Of a stretch of DNA of 64,000 nucleotides, positions 26,053-36,160 are shown piece by piece (the stretch's first letter is position 1; each line of letters starts with the position of its first letter). The DNA comes from Streptomyces toxytricini (GTDB lineage Bacteria > Actinomycetota > Actinomycetes > Streptomycetales > Streptomycetaceae), in contig NZ_BMTY01000005.1 in NCBI RefSeq assembly GCF_014649915.1, positions 124,001 through 188,000 on the forward strand, given 5' to 3'. Position numbers and translations under genes: made by a program. The notes below the pieces were generated by a model that was not told the DNA's origin, searched no databases, and worked only from the letters and a program-made list of their open reading frames with translations.

Positions 26053-29000
26053 GTGAACACCGGACTGCCCGGCGCAGCCGAAGAGGGACTCGCAGAGGAG
26101 ATCTACGAGTTCCGCGCCTCTCGGGCGCAGCACCGCATGTACTTCCTGCAGCAGCTCGCGGGCGATGCGCCCACGTACCACATGCCGCTCTTCCACCGGC
26201 TGCGCGGCGCCGTGGACGGCGGGGCGCTGCGCGAGGCGGCGCGCGTGCTGGTCGAGCGGCACGAGGCGCTGCGGACCCGGTTCGTGGTCCAGGACGGCGA
26301 GCTGCTCCAGCTCGTCGCCCGGGAGGCCGCCTTCGAGTGGGCGGAGACGGACGTGGCGGCCGCGGCCGCCCGGTTCGGCCGCGCGCCGGAGGACACCGAC
26401 GGTGTCGTCCGGGCGTGGGTCCGGGCGGAGGAGGCCAGGCCGTTCGACCTCGCGCGGGGACCGCTCTTCCGGGTCGGGCTGCTGCGCGTGGCGGAGGAGG
26501 AGTCGGTGCTGCTGGTGGGCATGCACCACATCGTCTCCGACGGCTGGTCGTGCGAGATCCTCTTCCGCGAGCTGTCCGAGGTGTACGAGGCCATGGTGTC
26601 GGGGGCGGGCGCCGCGCTGCCGGAGGTGGAGTTCCAGTACGCGGACTACTCCTGCTGGCAGGAGGAGTGGCTCGACAGCCCGGCCGCGGCGCGGCAGCGC
26701 GCGTACTGGGAGCAGCGGCTGGCCGGGGACCTTCCGGTCATGCGGCTGCCGGTGACCCGGCCGCGCGGTGCGGCGGCGCCCGAGCGGCGCGGGGCGTCGC
26801 TCGCCTTCCCGCTGCCGGCGGCGGCCGAGCGGCTGCGGGAGCTGTGCGGTGACGCGGACGCGACGTTCTTCCACGGGCTGCTGGCGGTCTTCGACCTGCT
26901 GCTGAACCGCTACACGGGGCTCGACGACATCCTGGTGGGCACGCCGATCGCGAACCGGCACCGGGCCGAGTTCGCGTCCGCGGTGGGCCTGTTCGTCAAC
27001 ACGACGGTGCTGCGGACCGACCTGTCGGGGGACCCGACGTTCCGGGAGCTGCTGGCCCGGGTGCGGGACGGGGTCCTCGAGGCGCAGGAGCACCAGGACA
27101 TGCCGTTCGAGGAGCTGGTCCGGATGAAGAATCCGGACCGGGACGCCGAGTCGTCGCCGGTCTTCCAGGTGATGTTCGGCATGAACGAGGTCGGCGACCA
27201 GGCGCTGCGCTTCGCCGGGATCGAGGGCGAACCGCTGGCGACGGACTCCGGCACGGCCAAGTTCGACCTGTCCCTGGACGTGGCGGACACCGCGGACGGT
27301 GCGACGGGGATCTTCGAGTACCGCGGGGACCTGTTCGAGGCGTCCGTGGTGGACGGCCTGGCCCGCCACTACGCCCGGCTGGTCGAGGCCGTCGTCGCGG
27401 AGCCGGACGTCCCGGTGTCGGCGCTGCGGATGCTGTCCGAGGAGGAGTGCGCCGTGCTGGCGCCCGCGCCCGCGGCGTCCCCGGCGCCGGCCTCCGGGCT
27501 GCGGCCGGTGCACGAGCTGTTCGCCGAGTGGGCCTCCCGCACGCCGGACGCCGTGGCGCTGGTCGACGGCGGGCTGCGCATCGGCTACGGCGACCTGGAC
27601 CGGCGGGCCAACCGGCTCGCGCACCACCTGCGCGGGCTCGGCGTGGGCCCCGGTGTGATGGTCGGGCTGAGCATGGAGCGGTGCGCGGACCTGGTGGTGG
27701 CGCTGCTCGCGGTGCTGAAGGCCGGCGGGGCGTACGTGCCGCTGGACCCGGCGTACCCGGTGGACCGGCTGCGCCTGATGGTCGAGGACTCCGGGCTGCG
27801 GACGATCGTGACCGGCGGTGCGGTTCCGCGCTGGTGGGCCGGTCCGGCCGGGGAGGGCGCCGCAGCCTTCGAGGGCACGGTGGTCGACGTGGCCGCCGAC
27901 CGGGAGCTGCTGGAGGCGTACCCGGAGACGCCGGTCGACGGCGGTGCGGGCCCGGACGACCTCGCGTACGTCATCTACACCTCCGGTTCGACCGGCCGCC
28001 CCAAGGGCGTGCTCATCCCGCACCGCAACATCAGCCGCCTGTTCACCTCCACCGACCACTGGTTCGGCTTCGGTCCCGGCGACGTGTGGACGCTGTTCCA
28101 CTCGTACGCGTTCGACTTCTCCGTGTGGGAGCTGTGGGGCGCCCTCGCGCACGGCGGCCGGCTGGTCGTGGTCCCGTACGAGACGAGCCGGGAGCCGGCG
28201 GCCTTCCTGCGGCTGCTGCGCGAACAGCGGGTCACCGTGCTCAACCAGACGCCGTCGGCGTTCCACCAGCTGATGCGGGCCGACGAGGCCGCCGGCGGCG
28301 ACCCGTCGGAGCTCGCCCTGCGCTACGTCGTCTTCGGCGGCGAGGCCCTCGAACCGGCTTCGCTGCGCGGCTGGTTCGAGCGGCACGGGGACGCCTCCCC
28401 GCAACTGGTGAACATGTACGGCATCACCGAGACGACCGTGCACGTCACCCACCGCCCGATCACCCTCAAGGACCTGGAGGCCGGCAGCGGCAGCGTCATC
28501 GGCGAGCCGATCCCCGACCTGCACCTGTACGTCCTGGACCCGCGGGGCCGGCCCGTGCCCGCCGGTGTGCTGGGCGAGCTGTACGTGGGCGGCGCCGGCC
28601 TGGCGGACGGGTACCTGAACCGGCCGGAGCTGACCGCCGAGCGGTTCGTCCGGCACCCGTTCTCCGACGACCCGGCCGAGCGGCTCTACCGGACCGGCGA
28701 CCTGGCGCGCCGGCTGCCCGACGGGGACCTGGAGTACTGCGGCCGCACCGACGCGCAGGTCCAGCTGCGCGGCTTCCGGATCGAGCTGGGCGAGGTCGAG
28801 GCGGCTCTGGTCGACCACGAGCTGGTCCACGAGGCGGTGGTGCTGGTGCACACCGACGCGGAGGGGCACGCCCGGCTCGCCGCGTACGTCACCCCGCGGA
28901 CCGGAGCGGACGCCGGGGCGCTGGACGGCGAGGTGCTGCGGGCGCACGCCGGCCGGCGGCTGCCCGTCCACATGGTCCCGGCGGCGTTCACGGTGCTGCC

Positions 29001-32000
29001 GGAGTTCCCGCTCACCGCGAACGGCAAGGTGGACCGCAAGCGGCTGCCCGCCCCGCAGGCCGCCCGGACCGGTTCGGGCCGCGCGTACGCGGCGCCGTCC
29101 ACGCCCGCCGAGCAGCTGCTGGCGCAGGTGTGGGCCCGCGTGCTGGACGTGGAGCGGGTGGGCGTCGACGACAACTACTTCGCGCTGGGCGGCGACTCCA
29201 TCCGCAGCATCCGGCTGCTGGCCCTGGCCGGCGAGGCCGGTCTGCGGATCGGCTTCCAGGACCTGATGGCCCACCAGACCGTCCGTGCGCTGGCCGCGGC
29301 GGCCACCGCCGCGGAGGGCGCCGGGGGCGGCGCCGCGCCGGCCGTGCACCCGCCGTTCTCGCTGCTGGACCCGGCCGACCGGGCGCAGCTCCCGGACGGC
29401 CTGGACGACGCGTACCCGATGACGCGGCTCCAGCAGGGCATGCTGTTCCACGGCGACCTGTCGGGGGCGGGCAGCGAGTACCACAACGTCTCGACGTACC
29501 GGATCAGGGCCGGCCACAGCGAGGACGCCTGGCGGGACGCTGTGGCGGGGCTGCTGGCCCGGCACGAGATCCTGCGGACGTCCTTCGACGTGAGCGGCTT
29601 CCGGGAGCCGCTGCAGCTGGTCCACGCGGACGTGGCGCCGCCGGTCACCTTCGAGGACCTGAGCGGTCTCACGCCCGACGCGGCGGACGCCGCGGCGGAG
29701 CGCCGCTGGGTGCGGGAGAACGCCGAGCGCTTCGACTGGGGCACGGCCCCGCTGATCCGCTTCCACGTGCAGCGGCGGCCCGACGACACCGTGCAGCTGT
29801 ACATCACCGAGCACCACGCGATCCTCGACGGCTGGAGCGAGCGCTCCCTGTACGCCGAGCTGCTGCTGCGCTACGGCCGCGCGCTTTCAGGCGCGCAAGC
29901 GCCGTCCGCTGCTCCGCTGCGGTCGCGCTTCTCCTCGTACGTGGCGCTGGAGCGGGCGGCGGTCGAGGACGAGGACAGCCGCCGGTTCTGGGCCGGGCAG
30001 CTGGAGGGCGCCACCCTGACCAGGCTGCCGCGGGGCGCAGTGGCCGCCGGGCGGCCGGAGGACGCGGCCGGCGCGGTCATGGAGTTCACCGAGCGGGCGC
30101 TGCCCGATGCGGTGCTGGAAGGGCTGACCGCGCTCGGCCGGGACCTGGGCGTGCCGCTGCGGACGGTGCTCCTCGCGGCGCACCTGCGGGTGATGGGCCT
30201 GCTGACCGGCACGGACGACCCGGTGACGGGTGCCGTCTACAACGGGCGGGGCGAGGAGGCCGACGGCGACCTGGCGCTGGGCGTCTTCCTGAACACGCTG
30301 CCGGTGCGCGGCCGGCTGGCCGGCGGCAGCTGGTCCGACCTGGTGCGCGAGACGGCGGCGCTGGACCTGGAGATCCTGCGGCACCGCCGCTACCCGCTGG
30401 CGGAGATCATCCGGTGCACGGGGGTGTCCGAGCCGTTCGAGTCGTTCTTCAACTACACGCACTTCCACGTCGAGCGGCAGCTGGACGGCCAGTCGGAGGT
30501 GGAGGTCCTCGACGCGCGGGGTGTCGCCCACACCAACTTCCCGTTCGGGGCGGAGTTCTACCGGGACGCGGTGCACGGCGGGCTCGGCCTGGGGCTGCGC
30601 TGGGACACGGCCCGGTTCGACGCCGCGCAGATCGAGCTGTTCCACGGCCACTACGCCGCCGCGCTGACCGCCATGGCCACCGATCCCGAGGGCCGCTACG
30701 AGACCGCCGACCTGCTGTCCGCGGAGGAGCACCGGCTGTTCCGGGAGTGGAACGGCACGGCCCGCCGCTACGAGCGGACGCACGTGCTGCACGCGCTGGT
30801 CGAGGAGCAGGCCCGGCGCACGCCGGACGCCCCGGCGGTCCGCTTCGGCGGCGGCGGGCTGACGTACCGCGAGCTGGACGAGCGGGCGGAGCGGCTGGCG
30901 GATCTGCTGCGGGCGCGCGGGGCCCGGCCGGGCGGATTCGTGGCGGTGCTGCTGGAGCGCTCGCCGGAGCTGCCGGTCTGCCTCCTCGCGGTGCTGAAGT
31001 CGGGTGCCGCGTACGTCCCGCTCGACCCGGACCACCCGGAGCAGCGGCTGCGCGGGATCCTGGCGGACGCCGGCATCCCCCTGGTGATCACGCTGCCGGA
31101 GTGGGAGGCGAAGGTCTCCGCTCCGGGCACCGTCGTGCTGCACCCGGACGCGGCGGAGGCCGGAGCCGCCGGCGCGGGCGCGGAGGCCGGAGCCGCCGGC
31201 GCCGGGGCCGCCGGGCCCGGGGACGCCGCGTACATGATCTTCACCTCGGGTTCGACGGGCACGCCGAAGGGCGTCGTCGTCTCCCACCGGGCCATCGTGA
31301 ACCGGCTGCTGTGGATGCAGGAGGAGTACGGCCTGCGGCCCGGGGAGCCGGTGCTGCAGAAGACCCCGGCGACCTTCGACGTGTCCGTGTGGGAGTTCTT
31401 CTGGCCGCTGCTGACCGGTGCCGTGCTGGTGCTGGCGGCGCCGGGCGGCCACCGCGACCCGGTGTACCTGGCGGAGCTGATCGGGGCCGAGCGGATCACC
31501 ACGGTGCACTTCGTGCCGTCGATGCTGCAGGCGTTCGTCGAGGAGCCGGCCGCCGCGGCGTGCACGAGCCTGACGCGGGTGGTGTGCAGCGGCGAGGCCC
31601 TCCCCCACGACCTCCAGCAGCGCTTCCTGTCCCGCTTCACCGCGGAGCTGCACAACCTCTACGGGCCCACCGAGGCGGCCGTGGACGTCACCTACTGGCG
31701 GTGCACGGACGACGGCAGCGGCGTGGTGCCCATCGGGCGGCCGGTCGCCAACACCGAGCTGTACGTGCTGGACCGGCACGGCATGCCGGTGCCGCGCGGG
31801 GTGACGGGCGAGCTGTACCTGGGAGGCGTCCAGCTGGCCGAGGGCTACCACCGGCGGCCGGACCTGACCGACCGGGCCTTCGTCCGGCACACCGACCGCG
31901 CCGGGGTGGCGCGCCGGCTCTACCGGACCGGGGACCTCGTACGGCACCTGCCGGACGGAGCGCTGGAGTACCGGGGCCGCACCGACGCGCAGATCAAGCT

Positions 32001-33369
32001 GCGCGGGTTCCGGATCGAGCTCGGGGAGATCGAGGCGGTCCTGTCGGGCCACCCGGACGTCGCCGAGTGCGCGGTGCTGCTGCGCGGGGACCGGCTCGCC
32101 GCCTACGTGGTCATGCGGCCGGGCGCCGCGGGCGCGGCCGATCCGGCGGTGCTCTCGGCGTACGCGGCGGACGCGCTGCCCGCGTACATGGTGCCGTCGT
32201 CGTGGACGGAGCTGGCCGTGATGCCGCTGACCGGCAGCGGCAAGCTGGACCGCAAGGCCCTGCCGGCGCCGGCCGAGGGGGCGCTCGCCCGCTCCGCCGC
32301 GGCCGTCGGCCCGCGCGACGGCGACGAGGCGCGGCTGCTGGACATCTGGACCGAGCTGCTCGGCGCGGACGACCTGGGTGTGGAGGACGACTTCTTCGCG
32401 GCGGGCGGGCATTCGCTGCTCGCGCTGCGGCTCGTCTCCCGCATCAACGCGGTGTTCGGGCTGCGGCTGGGCGTCTCGGCGGTGCTCGCGCACCCGACGG
32501 TCGCCCGGCAGGCGGAGCTGGTCCGCGGCGGCGAGGCCGTCCGGCCCGGGGCGGCGGTGCCCCTGCGGGACGCCGGCAGCCGGAACCCGCTCTTCCTGGT
32601 GCACCCGGCGGGCGGCGGCGTGCTGTGCTACCGCGAGCTCGCGGCGGCCCTGGGCGCCGACCAGCCCGTGTACGGGCTCGCCGCGGCGGGGCTCGACGCC
32701 GGGTCCGCGCCCGCGCAGACCGTCGAGGAGATGGCCGAGGCGTACCTGCGCGCCGTCCGGGAGGTCCGGCCCGCGGGCCCGTACCGCCTGGCCGGCTGGT
32801 CGTTCGGCGGGCTCGTCGCACACGAGATGGCGGTCCGGCTGACCGCCGCGGGCGAGCGGGTGGAGCTGCTCGCGCTGGTGGACAGCGGCCACCCCGACGG
32901 CGGCCGTGCGCCGGGCGCGGAGGCGGAGGTGCTCCTGCACTTCCTGGAGGACCTGCTGGCCTCCTCCGCGGGCGCGGAGGTGCCGCCGGAGACGGCTGCC
33001 GCGCTGGCCTCGGCGGTCGCGGGCGGCGGGGCCGGCGAGGGCCTGCGGCTGATCCGCGGGGCACTGCACGCGGCGGACCCGGGCGGCGCCCCGCAACCGG
33101 ACGACCTGGCCCGCCACCACGCGGTGTTCCGGGCGAACCTGCGGGCCGCGGCGGCCTACCGGCCACCCGTCTTCCCCGGAGCGGTGCGCCTCTACCGCAG
33201 CACCGACGGCATCCGGGCGGGATTCACCGAGGCGTGGCGGCGGACGGCCGGAGCCGGCCTGACCGTACGCGACCTCGACACCGACCACTACGGGATCGTG
33301 CGCGGCGCGCACGCCCAGGAGATAGCGAGAGACATGTACGACAACAACCGGGAAGGGCCCCGACCGTGA
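26053..33369 (+). CDS. NRPS2: C-A(Thr)-T-C-A(Ser)-T-TE
   Basis: 2438 aa, the terminating synthetase. Order: C (HHIVSDG ~158-164), A (core motif ~639; pocket D-F-W-N-V-G-M-V-H-K, the threonine code), T (LGGDS, Ser ~1049), C (PMTRLQQGMLFH ~1122; HHAILDG ~1254-1260), A (~1727; pocket D-V-W-H-V-S-L-V-D-K, the serine code), T (Ser ~2121), and a type I thioesterase with GWSFGG (Ser ~2250) and a C-terminal catalytic-type His (~2412). The second C domain has an intact HHxxxDG motif, so it is read as condensation, not epimerisation. The TE should release or cyclise the peptide after Ser. GTG 26053. The stop overlaps the MFS start (GTGA). Confidence 0.95.
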   Translation: MNTGLPGAAEEGLAEEIYEFRASRAQHRMYFLQQLAGDAPTYHMPLFHRLRGAVDGGALREAARVLVERHEALRTRFVVQDGELLQLVAREAAFEWAETDVAAAAARFGRAPEDTDGVVRAWVRAEEARPFDLARGPLFRVGLLRVAEEESVLLVGMHHIVSDGWSCEILFRELSEVYEAMVSGAGAALPEVEFQYADYSCWQEEWLDSPAAARQRAYWEQRLAGDLPVMRLPVTRPRGAAAPERRGASLAFPLPAAAERLRELCGDADATFFHGLLAVFDLLLNRYTGLDDILVGTPIANRHRAEFASAVGLFVNTTVLRTDLSGDPTFRELLARVRDGVLEAQEHQDMPFEELVRMKNPDRDAESSPVFQVMFGMNEVGDQALRFAGIEGEPLATDSGTAKFDLSLDVADTADGATGIFEYRGDLFEASVVDGLARHYARLVEAVVAEPDVPVSALRMLSEEECAVLAPAPAASPAPASGLRPVHELFAEWASRTPDAVALVDGGLRIGYGDLDRRANRLAHHLRGLGVGPGVMVGLSMERCADLVVALLAVLKAGGAYVPLDPAYPVDRLRLMVEDSGLRTIVTGGAVPRWWAGPAGEGAAAFEGTVVDVAADRELLEAYPETPVDGGAGPDDLAYVIYTSGSTGRPKGVLIPHRNISRLFTSTDHWFGFGPGDVWTLFHSYAFDFSVWELWGALAHGGRLVVVPYETSREPAAFLRLLREQRVTVLNQTPSAFHQLMRADEAAGGDPSELALRYVVFGGEALEPASLRGWFERHGDASPQLVNMYGITETTVHVTHRPITLKDLEAGSGSVIGEPIPDLHLYVLDPRGRPVPAGVLGELYVGGAGLADGYLNRPELTAERFVRHPFSDDPAERLYRTGDLARRLPDGDLEYCGRTDAQVQLRGFRIELGEVEAALVDHELVHEAVVLVHTDAEGHARLAAYVTPRTGADAGALDGEVLRAHAGRRLPVHMVPAAFTVLPEFPLTANGKVDRKRLPAPQAARTGSGRAYAAPSTPAEQLLAQVWARVLDVERVGVDDNYFALGGDSIRSIRLLALAGEAGLRIGFQDLMAHQTVRALAAAATAAEGAGGGAAPAVHPPFSLLDPADRAQLPDGLDDAYPMTRLQQGMLFHGDLSGAGSEYHNVSTYRIRAGHSEDAWRDAVAGLLARHEILRTSFDVSGFREPLQLVHADVAPPVTFEDLSGLTPDAADAAAERRWVRENAERFDWGTAPLIRFHVQRRPDDTVQLYITEHHAILDGWSERSLYAELLLRYGRALSGAQAPSAAPLRSRFSSYVALERAAVEDEDSRRFWAGQLEGATLTRLPRGAVAAGRPEDAAGAVMEFTERALPDAVLEGLTALGRDLGVPLRTVLLAAHLRVMGLLTGTDDPVTGAVYNGRGEEADGDLALGVFLNTLPVRGRLAGGSWSDLVRETAALDLEILRHRRYPLAEIIRCTGVSEPFESFFNYTHFHVERQLDGQSEVEVLDARGVAHTNFPFGAEFYRDAVHGGLGLGLRWDTARFDAAQIELFHGHYAAALTAMATDPEGRYETADLLSAEEHRLFREWNGTARRYERTHVLHALVEEQARRTPDAPAVRFGGGGLTYRELDERAERLADLLRARGARPGGFVAVLLERSPELPVCLLAVLKSGAAYVPLDPDHPEQRLRGILADAGIPLVITLPEWEAKVSAPGTVVLHPDAAEAGAAGAGAEAGAAGAGAAGPGDAAYMIFTSGSTGTPKGVVVSHRAIVNRLLWMQEEYGLRPGEPVLQKTPATFDVSVWEFFWPLLTGAVLVLAAPGGHRDPVYLAELIGAERITTVHFVPSMLQAFVEEPAAAACTSLTRVVCSGEALPHDLQQRFLSRFTAELHNLYGPTEAAVDVTYWRCTDDGSGVVPIGRPVANTELYVLDRHGMPVPRGVTGELYLGGVQLAEGYHRRPDLTDRAFVRHTDRAGVARRLYRTGDLVRHLPDGALEYRGRTDAQIKLRGFRIELGEIEAVLSGHPDVAECAVLLRGDRLAAYVVMRPGAAGAADPAVLSAYAADALPAYMVPSSWTELAVMPLTGSGKLDRKALPAPAEGALARSAAAVGPRDGDEARLLDIWTELLGADDLGVEDDFFAAGGHSLLALRLVSRINAVFGLRLGVSAVLAHPTVARQAELVRGGEAVRPGAAVPLRDAGSRNPLFLVHPAGGGVLCYRELAAALGADQPVYGLAAAGLDAGSAPAQTVEEMAEAYLRAVREVRPAGPYRLAGWSFGGLVAHEMAVRLTAAGERVELLALVDSGHPDGGRAPGAEAEVLLHFLEDLLASSAGAEVPPETAAALASAVAGGGAGEGLRLIRGALHAADPGGAPQPDDLARHHAVFRANLRAAAAYRPPVFPGAVRLYRSTDGIRAGFTEAWRRTAGAGLTVRDLDTDHYGIVRGAHAQEIARDMYDNNREGPRP

Positions 33370-34652
33370 CCGACAGGAGAACCACCCTGTGGCGGCACGC
33401 CGACTTCCGCAACCTGTGGCTCGGGCTGACCGCGTCCCTGTTCGGCTCCAAGGTCACCGCCGTGGCACTTCCGCTGATCGCCGCGGTCTCCCTGGAGGCC
33501 ACGCCGTTCGAGATGGGCGTCCTGGTGGCGGCGGAGGGCCTGCCGTACCTGTTCATCAGCCTGTTCGCCGGGGTGTGGCTGGACCGCAGTGCCAAGCGGC
33601 CCATCCTGATCCTCACCGACCTGGTGCGGGCGGCGCTGCTGCTGCTCCTGCCCGTCGGATGGGCGGGCGGCTTCCTCTCCTTCCCGCTGCTGCTCGCGGT
33701 GTCGCTGGCCGTCGGCGCCTGCACGGTGGTGTCGGACATCGGCAGCGCCTCGTACCTGCCGCTGCTGATCGACCGCAAGGACCTCGTCGAGGGCAACAGC
33801 AAGCTGGAGCTGAGCAGTTCGGCGTCCGACATCGCGGGCAACGCGATGGGCGGCGGCCTGCTCCAGATGATCTCCGCACCCTTCGCGGTGATCGTCAACT
33901 CGGTGACGTACTTGGTCTCCGCCGTTTTCACGGCGCTGATCCGGCACCGTGAGGCCAAGCCCGCGCCGGCCCTCCCCGAGGCGGACGGCGGGGCGGTGGT
34001 GAAGCCGAACATGTGGCGGGAGATCGCCGAGGGCGCGCAGCCGGTGCTGCGGAACCCGGTGGTGCGGACCCTGGTGACCGCCACCCTCGTCTTCAACCTC
34101 TTCACGCTGGTGATCGAGCCGGTATTCCTGATCTTCGTCACGCGCACGCTGGGCGTGGAGCCCTTCTACATCGGCCTGATCTTCGCCTCGGCCGGGGCCG
34201 GCGCCCTGGTCGGCGCCCTGGTCGCCGAGCGGGCGAGCCGGCTGCTGGGCCTGGGGCGGGCGATGGTCGTCTCGCTGGGCATCGCGGGTCTCGCGGCCCT
34301 GCTGATCCCGCTGGCCACGCAGCTGCCGAAGACGGAGGCCTCGCTGCTCATCGTGGTCATGCACTTCGTCGACTCGGCCATGATCATCATCTACAACGTC
34401 AACCAGCGCAGCCTGCGGTCCGCGGTCACCCCGGACCACCTGCAGGGCCGGATGAACGCGACCATCCGGATGGCCGTGATGGGCGTGACCCCGGTCGGCG
34501 CCCTGGCCGGCGGCTTCCTCGGCGGTGCCCTCGGCACCCAGCAGACCCTGGTGCTCGGCGCGGTCGGCGTCCTGCTCTCCGGTGTCGTGATCCTTCTTTC
34601 CGGTGTCCGGTCGGTGCGGGAGATCCCCGACGCCGAACCCGTAGCGGTGTGA
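33366..34652 (+). CDS. MFS transporter, probable peptide exporter
   Basis: 428 aa with about 12 transmembrane segments. It opens with LWRHADFRNLWLGLTASLFGS, typical of the MFS_3/enterobactin-exporter-like group found in NRPS clusters, and has the GVWLDRSAKRPILI loop after TM2. The GTG start overlaps the NRPS2 stop (GTGA), so it is translationally coupled. It very likely exports the peptide product and provides some self-protection. It is 11 bp upstream of the argininosuccinate-lyase-like gene in the same operon. Confidence 0.93.
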   Translation: MTDRRTTLWRHADFRNLWLGLTASLFGSKVTAVALPLIAAVSLEATPFEMGVLVAAEGLPYLFISLFAGVWLDRSAKRPILILTDLVRAALLLLLPVGWAGGFLSFPLLLAVSLAVGACTVVSDIGSASYLPLLIDRKDLVEGNSKLELSSSASDIAGNAMGGGLLQMISAPFAVIVNSVTYLVSAVFTALIRHREAKPAPALPEADGGAVVKPNMWREIAEGAQPVLRNPVVRTLVTATLVFNLFTLVIEPVFLIFVTRTLGVEPFYIGLIFASAGAGALVGALVAERASRLLGLGRAMVVSLGIAGLAALLIPLATQLPKTEASLLIVVMHFVDSAMIIIYNVNQRSLRSAVTPDHLQGRMNATIRMAVMGVTPVGALAGGFLGGALGTQQTLVLGAVGVLLSGVVILLSGVRSVREIPDAEPVAV

Positions 34653-34663
34653 GGCGGTACAGC

Positions 34664-36160
34664 ATGGACAACACACTCTCGGGCCGCATATCCAGCGGCC
34701 CCAGCGCCCTCCTCCGGGACGAGCTGCTCGACCCGCAGTTCGCCTACGAGGCAGAGCACCTGCTCCCGTACTACGTGCAGATCGAGCGGACGCTCGTCGC
34801 CGAGTACGCGCGGATGCGGCTGATCTCGCCCGAGCAGGCGCGGGAGCTGGACGGCCTGCTCTGCGGCGCCACCCGCGAGGTCATCACGGGGCAGCAGCAG
34901 GCGAACATGTCCGACATCGCGTTCGCGCTGGAGCGGCACGTGGAGAGCGGCCTGTCCGCGCCGGTGCCGGCCTGGCACCTGGACCGCAGCCGCAACGACC
35001 TCCAGGCGTGCGCCCAGCTGATGTTCGCCCGCAACCGGCTGGTCGGTGCGGCGCGCTCCCTGCTGGACTTCCAGGCCGCCGCGCGGGAGCTGGCCGCGGC
35101 GACGGTGGACCTGCCGATGCCGGGCTACACCCACCACCAGGCCGCCCAGATCATCACGCCGGGCTTCTACCTGGCGGCGGTCTCCGAGCACGTGCAGCAC
35201 ACGCTGCGACGGCTGCTGGCCACGTACGACGGCATCGACGCCTGCCCGCTGGGCGCGGGCGCCATGTCCGGGCAGGAGCTGCCCTGGGACCGGGACCGGA
35301 TGGCCTCGCTGCTGGGGTTCCGGCGGGCGCAGCCGAACGCGCTGATGTCGGTGGCCTCCCGCGGCTGGGCCCTGGAGATCACCGCCGAGTTCGGGGTGCT
35401 GGGCGTGGCGCTGAGCCGGTTCGCTACGGACCTGCTCGCCTGGGGCAGCAGCGAGTACGGGTTCATCGACCTGCCCGACGAGCTGTCCGGCATCTCCTCG
35501 GCGATGCCGCAGAAGAAGAACTTCCCGATCCTGGAGCGCATCCGGGGCCGCAGCTCGCACCTGTCGTCCTTCCACATCGACGTGACGCTGGGGCAGCGCA
35601 ACACGCCGTACTCCAACACCGTCGAGGTGTCGAAGGAGGCGGGGGCGCACGTCTACCAGGCGTTCGAGGCGCTGCGCAGCACCATGCGGCTGTTCACGGA
35701 GGTGCTGCGGCACCTGTCCTTCCGGACCGACCGGATGGCCGAGGTCTGCGAGCGGGAGTTCCTCGGCGGCTTCGCCCTGGCCAACTCGCTGACGCTGCGC
35801 GAGGAGGTGCCGTGGCGGCGGGCGCAGGTGATCGCCGGCCGGTACATCGTGGCGGCGGTCGCGGCGGGCCGGAAGCCCGCCGAGGGCGATCCGGAGCTGC
35901 TGCGCCGGGCCGCGCTGGACCAGGGCCACGAGCTGGCCGACCCGGCGGCCACGCTGGGCGACGCCTTCGACGTCGGCCAGGCGCTGCGCCGGATGCGGTC
36001 CAGCGGGTCGGCGCACCCGGACGCGGTGCGCACGGCGCTCGGGGCGCAGCAGGAGGAGCACGAGCGGCTCGTACGGGAGTGGGCGGAGCGGGCGGCGGCG
36101 ACCGCCGGCACGACGGGGGAGGACGGGAATGGAAGCGCACGCGAGCCCCATGGCGGCTGA
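34664..36160 (+). CDS. Argininosuccinate lyase / fumarase superfamily enzyme (diaminobutyrate pathway)
   Basis: 498 aa. It carries the superfamily signature SSAMPQKKN (about residues 278-286), which contains the catalytic serine loop, and the conserved MPGYTHHQAAQ block. The N-terminal half resembles argininosuccinate lyase. In arginine synthesis this fold releases fumarate from a succinylated amine. Here, beside a threonine kinase and a PLP beta-replacement enzyme, the likely reaction is fumarate elimination from an aspartate adduct to free 2,3-diaminobutyrate (inference). Similar three-gene sets have been proposed for diaminobutyrate in friulimicin- and pacidamycin-type clusters. No other arginine-pathway gene is present here. 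Confidence 0.88.
   Translation: MDNTLSGRISSGPSALLRDELLDPQFAYEAEHLLPYYVQIERTLVAEYARMRLISPEQARELDGLLCGATREVITGQQQANMSDIAFALERHVESGLSAPVPAWHLDRSRNDLQACAQLMFARNRLVGAARSLLDFQAAARELAAATVDLPMPGYTHHQAAQIITPGFYLAAVSEHVQHTLRRLLATYDGIDACPLGAGAMSGQELPWDRDRMASLLGFRRAQPNALMSVASRGWALEITAEFGVLGVALSRFATDLLAWGSSEYGFIDLPDELSGISSAMPQKKNFPILERIRGRSSHLSSFHIDVTLGQRNTPYSNTVEVSKEAGAHVYQAFEALRSTMRLFTEVLRHLSFRTDRMAEVCEREFLGGFALANSLTLREEVPWRRAQVIAGRYIVAAVAAGRKPAEGDPELLRRAALDQGHELADPAATLGDAFDVGQALRRMRSSGSAHPDAVRTALGAQQEEHERLVREWAERAAATAGTTGEDGNGSAREPHGG

Noticed and set aside
29413..29840. Second C domain of NRPS2 as an epimerisation domain
   Set aside because: It follows a T domain, starts PMTRLQQGMLFH as in some E and dual C domains, but has an intact HHAILDG and is followed by an A domain, so condensation is the simpler reading.
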